From contig NZ_VSTH01000056.1 in assembly GCF_008123965.1 (NCBI RefSeq), positions 1 to 64,000 on the forward strand: 64,000 nt of DNA, read 5' to 3'. Source of the stretch: Bradyrhizobium hipponense (GTDB lineage: Bacteria; Pseudomonadota; Alphaproteobacteria; Rhizobiales; Xanthobacteraceae). This document shows, piece by piece, positions 52,075 to 60,887 of the stretch; the stretch's first letter is position 1; every line of letters starts with the position of its first letter. A program made the translations under genes and the position numbers. A model generated the notes under the pieces. The model was not told where the DNA came from. It did no database searches and saw only the letters and a program-made list of their open reading frames with translations.

Positions 52075-52944
52075 ATGACTCCCCGCACCGCGACGCTGAT
52101 CGGCTTGACCGCAATCCTGATGTGGTCGCTGCTCTCCGTGATGACGGTGGCGACCGGAATAATCCCGGCCTTCCAGCTCGCCGCGATGACCTTTGCGATC
52201 GGCGGTCTGGTCGGTTTCCTCACCTGGATCGGCCGTGGCGAGGCGGCGAAAAGCCTACGCCAGCCGCTCGTCGTTTGGGTCGTCGGCGTCGGCGGATTGT
52301 TCGGCTATCACGCGCTCTATTTCCTCGCGCTACGCTTCGCGCCGCCAGCTGAAGCGGGCCTGCTCAACTATTTGTGGCCGCTCCTGATCGTGATGTTCTC
52401 GTCGTTACTGCCAGGCGAGCGGCTTGCCGTGCACCACGTCATCGGCGCCGTACTCGGCCTCGTCGGCACAGTGCTGCTGTTCGCTGGCAATACGAGCGGC
52501 TTCGCGCCCGGCCAGCTGCCGGGGCTGATCGCCGCCTTCGTCGCAGCCTTCGTATGGGCGACGTATTCCGTGTTGTCGCGGCGGCTCAAAGCGGTGCCGA
52601 CCGATGCGGTCGCCGGATTTTGCCTCGCCACCGCAGCGCTTGCCGCGCTGATGCATGCCGCGCTCGAGACGACCGTGTGGCCGGAGACCACACTGCAATG
52701 GCTCTCCGTGATCGCGCTCGGCATCGGTCCGGTGGGCGCCGCGTTCTACGCCTGGGACATCGGCATGAAGCGCGGCGACATCCGCGTGCTCGGTGCGGCG
52801 TCCTACGCGACGCCGCTGCTCTCGACCGGTTTCCTCATCGCCGCCGGCTTCGCCAAGGCCAGCGCCAACATCGCCATCGCCGCGATCCTGATCGCCGGCG
52901 GCGGCCTGATCGCGGCGAAGGACATGGTACTGCGCAAGCGCTAA
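52075..52944 (+). CDS. EamA/DMT-superfamily transporter
   Basis: A 289-residue membrane protein with about 10 hydrophobic helices in two EamA repeats (LIGLTAILMWSLLSVMTVAT; GLIAAFVAAFVWATYSVLSR). AEAGLLNYLWPLLIVMFSSL is typical of the aromatic-amino-acid exporter (YddG-like) subgroup. It probably exports amino acids or other metabolites. The start lies right after the repeat; no strong ribosome site is seen. Confidence 0.88.
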   Translation: MTPRTATLIGLTAILMWSLLSVMTVATGIIPAFQLAAMTFAIGGLVGFLTWIGRGEAAKSLRQPLVVWVVGVGGLFGYHALYFLALRFAPPAEAGLLNYLWPLLIVMFSSLLPGERLAVHHVIGAVLGLVGTVLLFAGNTSGFAPGQLPGLIAAFVAAFVWATYSVLSRRLKAVPTDAVAGFCLATAALAALMHAALETTVWPETTLQWLSVIALGIGPVGAAFYAWDIGMKRGDIRVLGAASYATPLLSTGFLIAAGFAKASANIAIAAILIAGGGLIAAKDMVLRKR

Positions 52945-52959
52945 TTGTCTTTCCGGGGC

Positions 52960-53382
52960 CTACGGCTCCCAGCCCTTCGGCGCCAGCTCGAATTTTGCAA
53001 ACTCGAATGCGGGCGCCACGGTGCAGCCCACCAAGGTCCATTCGCCGGTGGTCTCGGCGGTCTGCCACGCATGTGCCGGCACGATCGCCTGCGGCCGCTC
53101 GCCGCTCATGAGGTCGGTGCCGAGGCGTACCTGGTGTTGTGAGCAGCCTTCGTGGGCGATGCGCAGCGCCAGCGGACTGCCGGCATAGTAATGCCAGATC
53201 TCGACCGCATCGATGCGATGCCAATGCGAACGCTCGCCGCGCGCGAGCAGAAAATAGATCAGGGTCGAGCGCGACCGGCCGTTGGCGTCGGTGGTCTGGT
53301 CGCGAAACGTCTCGCGATAGTGCCCGCCTTCAGGATGCGGCCGCAGCTCAAGGCGCGCGATGATCTGGGCTGCGGTCGGCAT
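52960..53382 (-). CDS. Cupin, DUF985 family
   Basis: A 140-residue cupin with IIARLELRPHPEGGHYRETF, STLIYFLLARGERSHWHRID, EIWHYYAGSPLALRI, AIVPAHAWQTAE and TLVGCTVAPAFEF. These are the DUF985/YML079-like marks; the metal-ligand set is partial. The function is unknown. It begins 9 bp after the gloB stop in the same direction, so it is probably the second gene of that operon. Confidence 0.88.
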   Translation of the reverse strand: MPTAAQIIARLELRPHPEGGHYRETFRDQTTDANGRSRSTLIYFLLARGERSHWHRIDAVEIWHYYAGSPLALRIAHEGCSQHQVRLGTDLMSGERPQAIVPAHAWQTAETTGEWTLVGCTVAPAFEFAKFELAPKGWEP

Positions 53383-53391
53383 CGATCCCCG

Positions 53392-54159
53392 TCAGGACTT
53401 GTTCTTGCGTTCGCGCAACTCGCCGAACACCGCGGCGGCATCCGCACCCTTCATGTGTAGCCTGGTTGCGACCGAGGGTTCATCAGCCCGCAGGAACACG
53501 TTTGCTCGCTTCTCATCACCAAGCAGTGACGGAATGGTCGGCTTGTTCTCGGCCCGCAGCTTTGCAACTTCCGCCGCGCGTGCCTGGAGCGCCGCATTGT
53601 CGGGCTCGACGGTCAGTGCGAACTTGACGTTCGACGCCGTGTATTCGTGGCCGCAATAGAGCTTGAAGTCGTCGGGCAGGGCGCGCAGCTTCAATAGCGA
53701 ATCCCACATCATCGGATAAGTGCCCTCGAACACGCGGCCGCAGCCGATCGAGAACAGCGTGTCGGCGGCGAACAGCGTCTTCTCGGTGTCGAAAACGTAG
53801 GAGACGTGGTCGAGGGTGTGGCCGGGCGTCTCCAGCACGCGCGCCAGCAGGGTGCCGACCTTGACCACGTCGGCATTGGCGACGCGCAGGTCGACGTTTG
53901 CAATCTTCGTCGTCTTGTCATGCGGCGCGACGACGCGGCAATTGTATCTTTGCTTGAGTTCGGCGACCCCGCCGACATGATCGCCGTGATGGTGGGTGAT
54001 CAGGATGTCGGTGAGCTGCCAGCCCTCGCGGTCGAGTGCCGCCAGGATGGGGCCCGCCTCCGGCGCGTCGACCGACGCCGTCGCCTTGGTTTCCACATCG
54101 TGGATCAGATAGCCGAAATTGTCGTTTAAACAGCTGAAAGTACGAATTTCGGCGGCCAT
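53392..54159 (-). CDS. gloB: Hydroxyacylglutathione hydrolase (glyoxalase II)
   Basis: A 255-residue metallo-beta-lactamase-fold thioesterase releasing D-lactate from S-lactoylglutathione, ending methylglyoxal detoxification. It has the metal motif ILITHHHGDHVGG (56-64), the third His in LETPGHTLDHVSY, the bridging Asp in LFAADTLFSIGCGR, and the fifth His in LYCGHEYTASN. The ATG at 54159 fits the family start; the frame is open upstream only by chance. It is divergent from a methyltransferase gene. Confidence 0.93.
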   Translation of the reverse strand: MAAEIRTFSCLNDNFGYLIHDVETKATASVDAPEAGPILAALDREGWQLTDILITHHHGDHVGGVAELKQRYNCRVVAPHDKTTKIANVDLRVANADVVKVGTLLARVLETPGHTLDHVSYVFDTEKTLFAADTLFSIGCGRVFEGTYPMMWDSLLKLRALPDDFKLYCGHEYTASNVKFALTVEPDNAALQARAAEVAKLRAENKPTIPSLLGDEKRANVFLRADEPSVATRLHMKGADAAAVFGELRERKNKS

Positions 54160-54267
54160 GACATCTCCATCGGGCTCAGCCCCGCCTGACAAATATGGCG
54201 TTAACGTTGCGCAGGCAATGCAATATTCAGCGCGCGGCGGCGGCCTTGCGCATGTTACATTGCCGTC

Positions 54268-55011
54268 ATGACCATCGACGTCGTCGATCTCCGCGAGTTC
54301 TATTCCCGCCGCCTCGGGATCGTGGCGCGGCAGATGATCAATCGCGGCATCAAGGAGCGCTGGCCGAGCGCCAAGGGCGAGCGCGTGCTCGGCATCGGCT
54401 ATCCCACGCCCTATCTCGGATTGTTCCGCGAGGATGCGGAGCGCTGCCTCGCCTTCATGCCGGCGGCCCAGGGCGTCTTGAAATGGCCAACGGGGCGTCC
54501 TGCGCTGGCCACGCTGGTTGACGAATTCTCGCTGCCGCTGCCGGACGCCGCGGTCGACCGCATCCTGCTGGTCCATGCGCTGGAAATGTCGGATGATCCG
54601 GCTGCGCTGTTGCGCGAGGTGTGGCGGGTGCTGTCGCCGTCGGGCCGTGTCATGGCGGTGATCCCGAACCGGCGCGGGGTGTGGACCCGCTCCGACAATA
54701 CGCCGTTCGGCCACGGCCGGCCCTATTCGCGCTCGCAGATCACGGATCTGTTGCGCCAGACCTGGTTCACGCCGACCGCCTGGGGCGAGGCGCTGTTCAT
54801 GCCGCCCTATGCTGGCCGGTGGGTATTGAAATCGGCGCAGATGTGGGAGCGGGCCGGCGCGGCGTTGTCGCTGCCATTTGCCGGCGTCCATATCGTCGAG
54901 GCCACCAAGCAGGTCTACCGCGCGATCCCCGCCAAGCGGGAACGGGCGCGGCTGATTCCCTCCTTGAAGCCGGTGCTGGTGCCGTCTTCGACGACGGTGA
55001 CGCACACCTGA
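54268..55011 (+). CDS. SAM-dependent methyltransferase, divergent from gloB
   Basis: A 247-residue protein. VLGIGYPTPYLGLF replaces the usual glycine-rich SAM motif, and LPLPDAAVDRILLVHALEMS and REVWRVLSPSGRVMAVIPNR match class I methyltransferases (motifs post-I to III). GRPYSRSQITDLLRQTWFTP follows. This protein is widely placed opposite gloB in Rhizobiales. The substrate is unknown. Confidence 0.82.
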   Translation: MTIDVVDLREFYSRRLGIVARQMINRGIKERWPSAKGERVLGIGYPTPYLGLFREDAERCLAFMPAAQGVLKWPTGRPALATLVDEFSLPLPDAAVDRILLVHALEMSDDPAALLREVWRVLSPSGRVMAVIPNRRGVWTRSDNTPFGHGRPYSRSQITDLLRQTWFTPTAWGEALFMPPYAGRWVLKSAQMWERAGAALSLPFAGVHIVEATKQVYRAIPAKRERARLIPSLKPVLVPSSTTVTHT

Positions 55012-55020
55012 AAGCAAATC

Positions 55021-55040
55021 GTCCCGGCCAGGGCCGGGAC
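55021..55040. terminator. Hairpin between the methyltransferase and DUF4167 genes
   Basis: GTCCCGGCC-AG-GGCCGGGAC is a perfect 9-bp stem with a 2-nt loop, between convergent genes. There is no T-run, so it is a candidate only. Confidence 0.5.
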
Positions 55041-55075
55041 GATGCAGTTCAACAAATCAGGAGAACCGTTGCGGC

Positions 55076-55849
55076 TTACTCGCCGGGAGCGAGATCGTCG
55101 CTCGAGGCGGCCGGAGCAGCTTCGCGCTCGGGGCGCGGGCCGCCATGCGGCCGGCGGCGGCGCCTCGGAAAGCGTTCGCCGCCACCGCCACCCTCGCCAC
55201 CGTTCACCTGCGGCTGTGCGCCGGTGATGAAGGAGGGCAGGCGATCGACGTTGCCGGCTTCGGCGACGACAGGCTGCGGCTGGTTCAGCGGGAGCGGCTG
55301 CGGCTGGGGCTGCGGCTGATATTGCGGCTGCGGACGGTGGTCGCGCTCGCGGTGCTCGCGCGGCTGTTGGTTCTCGCGCTGATAGGGCTGATTGTCGCGG
55401 GGCTGATGATCACGCTGCTGATGGTCACGCTGGCCGTCGCGCACGAAAGTCGGCTGCTGGGGCTGGGGAACGAAGCCCGGCTCCTGGCCGAAATTCGAGA
55501 AATTCTCACCGTCGTCCTCGCTGTCGTCGCTGCTGCTGCTCATGGGCTCGTCGCCGCGCGGCTGCTGGCTCTGCCGGAACTGCTCCTGGGCGGTGGCGAT
55601 CAAGCGGAAATAATGCTCCGCGTGCTGGTAGTAATTCTCGGCAGCGACCGGATCGCCGGAAGAGCGCGCGTCGCGTGCGAGCTGAAGGTACTTCTCGGCG
55701 ATGTGCGAAGCGGTGCCGCGGATCTTGATGTCGGGACCGTTCGATTCGTAGACCCGGGTCATCGGGTTCTGGCCGCGCCGGTTATGATTGTTGTTATTGT
55801 TGTTGTTATTCCGGTTGCGCATCCGCTGCTTGTTCTGACCGTTTCTCAT
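55076..55849 (-). CDS. DUF4167 protein with low-complexity Asn and Gln/Pro regions
   Basis: A 257-residue protein. The N-terminus MRNGQNKQRMRNRNNNNNNN is basic and Asn-rich. The DUF4167 domain (about 30-105) has YESNGPDIKIRGTASHIAEK and ARDARSSGDPVAAENYYQHA. The remainder is disordered: Arg/Gln/Asp/His repeats, Gln-Pro repeats, and an Arg-rich end (RFPRRRRRPHGG). It is typical of Rhizobiales and often lies beside prmC and prfA. It may bind RNA; this is inference from composition. Confidence 0.9.
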   Translation of the reverse strand: MRNGQNKQRMRNRNNNNNNNNHNRRGQNPMTRVYESNGPDIKIRGTASHIAEKYLQLARDARSSGDPVAAENYYQHAEHYFRLIATAQEQFRQSQQPRGDEPMSSSSDDSEDDGENFSNFGQEPGFVPQPQQPTFVRDGQRDHQQRDHQPRDNQPYQRENQQPREHRERDHRPQPQYQPQPQPQPLPLNQPQPVVAEAGNVDRLPSFITGAQPQVNGGEGGGGGERFPRRRRRPHGGPRPEREAAPAASSDDLAPGE

Positions 55850-56308
55850 GTCCTGCCTTTAATTCCAGCCCTAAAGGTTGCACGCACTACTGATTGCCGA
55901 GAGTGACCTAATGACAACGGTTCACGCTTCTCGTACGCACCGCGCGCACGAGCGGATTGAGCCCTGCCGATGTTCGTCGACCATCGCGTTCAACAAGGAC
56001 GCGTTCCCCACCCGCCAGCATTCATCGCCAGCGAACCCATTCATTTTGCCTGCCAAAACAAGCCCTGGTTTCTTGCGTTAGTCTTCGCGCGCAATTTCAG
56101 GCTTTCGTTCACGTTGCGGTCGGAAGCAGCGCGCCACAAATGGCCATCGCGCTTCACAGGACCTCGCTTGGAACCGTAAATCAGTGAAGCTCTCGCCCGA
56201 GAGCCCGGCTTTCGCCCGTAAGTCTACGGGGCCGACACCGATGTGCTGAGCAGAAGGTAGTCGTTCCAACGGGATATTCCAAGAGGTTTTTGCAGCCCAA
56301 TCCGGCTT
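55850..56308. other. 460-bp region without a supported gene
   Basis: The region lies between the DUF4167 start and the end of prmC. Frames are short. A small RNA could be present but I see no known one. Confidence 0.45.
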
Positions 56309-57190
56309 TTATAGGGGCATTTTTCGGGCCGAAACGGCCCTCGGGATACCCGCCAAGTCGGCTCTAGGCGGCCTGTCCGCTACCAATGCGGCAGCCACCA
56401 TTAAGGTTTCAATATTTCGCGCCTGGCCCTGCCCGGCTTCGACGATCAGCGCCCCGCCCGGCGCGAGGCGTTCCGCCGCCTGCGGGATCAGGGCGCGATA
56501 GGCGTCGTAACCGTCGTTGCCGCCGTCGAGCGCCAGATGCGGATCGTGCTCGCGCACTTCGATGCCCAGTTTCGGAATTTCTCCCGAGGGGATATAGGGC
56601 GGATTCGACACGATAAGATCGAACGGGCCGCTGAGCGCTGCCGCATAGGAGCAGGCGACGAAGGCGGAACGCTCGCCAAGGCCGAGGGCTGCGGCATTGC
56701 TCCTCGCAGTGTCGAGCGCGGTCAGGCTGAGATCGGTGCCGACGCCGAAAGCGCCGGGAATTTCGTGCAGCAGCGCCAGCAGGATCGCGCCCGACCCGGT
56801 GCCGATGTCGGCGATGCGCACTTGATCGGAGGCTCGCCGTTCGCGAAAGATTTCGAGCGCGAGCTCGACCACGGTCTCGGTATCGGGCCGCGGCACCAGC
56901 GTTGCTTCCGACAGACGAAATGGCAGGCCCCAGAATTCCCTGACCCCGAGAATGCGCGCCACCGGTTCGCCCGCGATCCGCCGCTGGCCATGGCGCGCGA
57001 GCTGCAACGCCTCGGCGTCGGTGAGGAGGCGGGCGCCCTGCGCAACCAGGCCGGTGAGATCGAGGCCAAGCGCCGCGCCCAGCAGGATACGGGCGTCGAG
57101 TTCGGCTTCGCCCTGCTGCGCCGATCGCAGTTGCGCCGCCAGCGCACGCCGCGCGCCCTCGACGGATAGTCCGGTGAAGGGATTGCTCAC
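56309..57190 (-). CDS. prmC: Peptide chain release factor N5-glutamine methyltransferase
   Basis: A 293-residue enzyme methylating the GGQ glutamine of release factors. SAM motif I is IADIGTGSGAILLALL, and the catalytic FDLIVSNPPYIPSGEI holds the NPPY that binds the glutamine. The N-terminal helical domain has LLGAALGLDLTGLV and VARILGVREFWGLPF, with VPRPDTETVVE. GTG start, 7 bp after the prfA stop, so its target is encoded just upstream in the same operon. Confidence 0.95.
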   Translation of the reverse strand: MSNPFTGLSVEGARRALAAQLRSAQQGEAELDARILLGAALGLDLTGLVAQGARLLTDAEALQLARHGQRRIAGEPVARILGVREFWGLPFRLSEATLVPRPDTETVVELALEIFRERRASDQVRIADIGTGSGAILLALLHEIPGAFGVGTDLSLTALDTARSNAAALGLGERSAFVACSYAAALSGPFDLIVSNPPYIPSGEIPKLGIEVREHDPHLALDGGNDGYDAYRALIPQAAERLAPGGALIVEAGQGQARNIETLMVAAALVADRPPRADLAGIPRAVSARKMPL

Positions 57191-57197
57191 GCGCCGG

Positions 57198-58283
57198 TCA
57201 CGCCGCAGCGCCCTGGGCTGCGAGCTGCGCGGCCTGATGCTCGGTGGTCAGCGCATCGATCAGCTCGCCGAGCGCCTCGCCCGCGATGACCTGCGGCAGC
57301 TTGTAGAGCGTCAGGTTGATGCGATGGTCGGTGACGCGTCCTTGCGGAAAGTTGTAGGTGCGGATCCGCTCGCTGCGATCGCCGGAGCCGACCTTCTCCT
57401 TGCGCTCGGCGGAACGAGCGGCATCGACGCGTTGCTGCTCGGCGTCGTAGATGCGCGAGCGCAGGATGTTCATTGCGGAGGCGCGGTTCTTGTGCTGCGA
57501 GCGGCTGTCTTGCATCATCACGACTATGCCGGTCGGGATGTGGGTGATGCGGATCGCCGATTCGGTCTTGTTGACGTGCTGGCCGCCGGCGCCTTGCGCG
57601 CGCATGGTCTCGATGCGCAGATCGTCGTTCTTGATGTCGACGTCGACGTCCTCGACCTCCGGCAGCACGGCGACCGTTGCGGCGGAGGTGTGGATGCGGC
57701 CTTGCGTCTCGGTGTCGGGCACGCGCTGCACCCGGTGGACGCCGGATTCGAATTTCAGCTTGGAGAATGCGCCGCGGCCCTGCACCTCGGCGATGATTTC
57801 CTTGTAGCCGCCGACGGTGCCTTCGCTGGCCGAGATCACCTCGACCTTCCAGCCCTGAAGGCTGGCAAAGCGCTCGTACATCCGGAACAGATCGCCCGCG
57901 AACAGCGAGGCCTCGTCGCCGCCGGTGCCGGCGCGGATTTCCAGCACCACGTTGCGGTCGTCCATGGCGTCCTTGGGCAAGAGCGCGACGCGGATCTTCT
58001 GCACGAGCTCTTCGATTCTGAGATTGAGTTCGTCGCGTTCGGCCTCCGCCATGCTACGCATCTCGGCATCCGTCGCGGGATCGGCGATGAGCGCTTCGAT
58101 GTCGGCGAACTCCTTGACCGCGGCCCGATAGGCTTTGACCGCCTCGATCAGCGGCGCGAGCTCGGCGAGCTCGCGCGTGATCTGCACGTAGCGCTCGGAG
58201 GCGAGCTGGCCGAGCGATTCGGCCTCGAGCGAGGCGTGATGCGCAAGCAGGACGTCCAGTTTGGCTTCGGGGAGTGACGACAT
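57198..58283 (-). CDS. prfA: Peptide chain release factor 1
   Basis: A 361-residue class I release factor for UAA and UAG. The GGQ motif is in MRAQGAGGQHVNKTESAIRI, and the stop-recognition tripeptide is P-D-T in VQRVPDTETQGRIH (P-x-T retained, as in RF1). IRTYNFPQGRVTDHRI and KLPQVIAGEALGELIDAL follow. The start is ATG 58283 (MSSLPEAKLDVLL). It is between ptsP and prmC, all in one direction. Confidence 0.97.
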   Translation of the reverse strand: MSSLPEAKLDVLLAHHASLEAESLGQLASERYVQITRELAELAPLIEAVKAYRAAVKEFADIEALIADPATDAEMRSMAEAERDELNLRIEELVQKIRVALLPKDAMDDRNVVLEIRAGTGGDEASLFAGDLFRMYERFASLQGWKVEVISASEGTVGGYKEIIAEVQGRGAFSKLKFESGVHRVQRVPDTETQGRIHTSAATVAVLPEVEDVDVDIKNDDLRIETMRAQGAGGQHVNKTESAIRITHIPTGIVVMMQDSRSQHKNRASAMNILRSRIYDAEQQRVDAARSAERKEKVGSGDRSERIRTYNFPQGRVTDHRINLTLYKLPQVIAGEALGELIDALTTEHQAAQLAAQGAAA

Positions 58284-58338
58284 CGGTTCTGGTCTCAAAG
58301 GGCGGACGGAGGGCGGAGCGCGCGAGCGGGCAGGCCCG

Positions 58339-60606
58339 CTACAACGCCAGGCCCTCGGCCTCGGCAAACTCCGTCAGCTTCTGCCGGATCGAGACGCTGC
58401 CGGCCGGTGCGTCCAGCAGCGGGCCGAGCATCGCTTCGGCCTTCCTGGCATCGAGATCGATCACCATCGCCTTCACCGGGCCGAGCGCGCTCGCCGAGAG
58501 CGACAGCGAACGATAGCCCAACGCGATCAGGGCCAGCGCGCCGATCGGCTTCGAGGCCATCTCGCCGCAGAGCGAGAGCGACTTCTTCGCCGCATGGCAC
58601 TTGCGGGCAATGTCGCGAAGCGCGCGCAGGATCGGCGCCGACATGGTGTCGAACCGCTCCGAGACCTTGGCGTTGCCGCGGTCGACCGCGAACAGGAACT
58701 GGAACAGATCGTTGGAGCCGACCGAGATGAAGTCGACTTTTTTCAGCAACTCGTCGAGCTGGTAGAGCAGCGCCGGCACCTCGACCATGGTGCCGATGTC
58801 GATGCGCTCCGGCAGCGTGTGGCCGTGCTGGCGCAAGTAAGTCAACTCGCGCTCGACCAGCGCTTTGGCCGCGTCGAACTCGGCAACCTCCGAGATCATC
58901 GGAAACATCACGCGCAGTGCGCGGCCGCCGCCGGCGCGTAGCAACGCGCGGATCTGGCCGCGCAACAGGCCCGGACGGTCCAGCCCGAGCCGGATCGCGC
59001 GCCAGCCCAGCGCGGGATTTTCCTCGATCACCGTCTCCATATAAGGCAGCGCCTTGTCGCCGCCAATGTCGAGCGTGCGGAAGGTGACCGGCTTGCTGCC
59101 CGCGGCATCCAGCACGGTGCGGTAGAGCGCGAGCTGGTCGCTGGTGCGGGGCAGGCTCTGGCCGACCATGAATTGCAGCTCGGTGCGGAACAGGCCGATG
59201 CCGGCGCTGCCGGTGTCCTCGATATGCGGCAGGTCGATGGCGAGGCCGGCGTTGATCAGCAGCTCGACCTTCTCGCCGTCCTTGGTGACGCAGGGCCGGT
59301 CGCGCAGCGCCAGATATTGCGCCTGGCGGCGGGCGCGGAAGCGCACACGCTCGGCAAAGGCCGCCTCGATTTCCTGCGAGGGACGCACATAGATCGAGCC
59401 GGATGTGCCATCGACGATGACGGCGTCGCCGGGATCGGCGATGCCGGGCGCGTTCGGCACCTCGCCGACCGCGGGAATGCCGAGCGCGCGCGCCACGATC
59501 GAGACGTGGGAATTGGCGGTGCCTTCCTCCAAGATAATGCCGCGCAGGCGCTTGCGGTCGTAGTCGAGCAGCGCCGCCGGTCCCATCGCGCGCGCGATGA
59601 CGATGGCATTGTCGGGCAATTGCTCGCGCGAGGGCGCGTGGTCCTGGCCGACCAGCTGCCGCATCAGCCGGTAGCCGAGATCTTCCAGATCATGCAGCCG
59701 GTCGCGCAAATAAGGATCGGTCGAACGCAGCATGCGGGCGCGGGTGTCGGACTGCACGCGCTCGACGGCGGCTTCCGCCGTGAGGCCGGTGGCGACGGCC
59801 TCGTGCAGCTTGTGCGACCAGCCCTGGTCGTTGGCGAACATGCGATAGGCTTCGAGCACGTCGCGGTGCTCGCCGCCTTCGGCGACGTCGCCGCGCTCCA
59901 GCATGCGGTCGAGATCGGAACGCAGCTTCGCGAGCGCGGTATCGAGCCGCTTGATTTCCTTCGGCAGATCCTCGGCGATGTAGTCCTTGATGACGACGCG
60001 CGGCTCGTGCAGCACGACATGGCCGAGCGCGATGCCCTCCGACAGGATGGCGCCGACCTTCTGCATGGAATGCCGCGCGGCCGGCTCCTGGCCGGGCTGG
60101 GCCAGCGCCGACAATTCGCCGGAGGCGATCAGCTCCGCCAGCACCATGGCGGTGGTTTGCAGCGCCTCGAGCTCCTCCTCGACATAGGTGCGCTTGGCGC
60201 GGTTCTGCACCACCAGCACGCCGAGCGTGTTGCCGGCGCGCAGGATCGGGACGCCGAGGAAGGAGTGATAGATTTCTTCGCCGGTCTCGGGGCGGAACGA
60301 GAACGCCGGGTGGCTCTGCGCATCGCTCAAATTGAGCGGCGTCGCCTCGCTGGCGACGAGGCCGACCAGGCCCTCATGGGCGCTCAGCACGGTGTGGTGC
60401 ACCGCCTCGCGCTTGAGGCCTTCGGTGGCGTAGAGTTCGAGCGTGTTGTCGACGCGCAGCACGTAGACCGAGCACACCTCGGCCACCATGTTGGCGGCGA
60501 TCAGCACCACGATCTTGTCCAGCCGCTCTTGGGCCGAGACCTGCTCCGCCATGGTTTCGCGGAGCCGTCTCAACAAGACGCGGGGACCTCCCGACGCGCT
60601 CCGCAT
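58339..60606 (-). CDS. ptsP: Phosphoenolpyruvate-protein phosphotransferase of the nitrogen PTS (EI-Ntr)
   Basis: A 755-residue phosphotransferase. The N-terminal GAF domain (about 20-165) has AANMVAEVCSVYVLRVDN and YHSFLGVPILRAGNTLGVLV. The EI part has the phosphorylated His in EEGTANSHVSIVARALGIPA, TRTELQFM-like IGLFRTELQFMVGQSLP, MFPMISEVAEF, and IDIGTMVEVPALLYQLDELL with DFISVGSNDLFQF and LCGEMAS. It passes phosphate from PEP to NPr and controls nitrogen, potassium and PHB metabolism through phosphorylation cascades. Confidence 0.96.
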   Translation of the reverse strand: MRSASGGPRVLLRRLRETMAEQVSAQERLDKIVVLIAANMVAEVCSVYVLRVDNTLELYATEGLKREAVHHTVLSAHEGLVGLVASEATPLNLSDAQSHPAFSFRPETGEEIYHSFLGVPILRAGNTLGVLVVQNRAKRTYVEEELEALQTTAMVLAELIASGELSALAQPGQEPAARHSMQKVGAILSEGIALGHVVLHEPRVVIKDYIAEDLPKEIKRLDTALAKLRSDLDRMLERGDVAEGGEHRDVLEAYRMFANDQGWSHKLHEAVATGLTAEAAVERVQSDTRARMLRSTDPYLRDRLHDLEDLGYRLMRQLVGQDHAPSREQLPDNAIVIARAMGPAALLDYDRKRLRGIILEEGTANSHVSIVARALGIPAVGEVPNAPGIADPGDAVIVDGTSGSIYVRPSQEIEAAFAERVRFRARRQAQYLALRDRPCVTKDGEKVELLINAGLAIDLPHIEDTGSAGIGLFRTELQFMVGQSLPRTSDQLALYRTVLDAAGSKPVTFRTLDIGGDKALPYMETVIEENPALGWRAIRLGLDRPGLLRGQIRALLRAGGGRALRVMFPMISEVAEFDAAKALVERELTYLRQHGHTLPERIDIGTMVEVPALLYQLDELLKKVDFISVGSNDLFQFLFAVDRGNAKVSERFDTMSAPILRALRDIARKCHAAKKSLSLCGEMASKPIGALALIALGYRSLSLSASALGPVKAMVIDLDARKAEAMLGPLLDAPAGSVSIRQKLTEFAEAEGLAL

Positions 60607-60887
60607 GTGCCGCCAATCTCCTCACTCAGCCGGGCCCGAGAGGGGCTCCGGCGGCTCGCCCGAAAATCCAGAAAAACAACGAATTTGCTCATCCGGCCCC
60701 GGCCCGGGCAATCGCCGGAGCCATCGCCTGAGCCGAATCAGCACCGCCTCCACTGGGGCACAGTTTCTGGCAGCCCACCCTGTCCGCCGTATAGCGAATT
60801 GAGGCTTGTTTTGCCAAGCAAAACGCCTGCCAGACGCGAATGTGTGTACACCTTCGCGTTTGCTGCGACCGCTAAGAGAAAATTCGT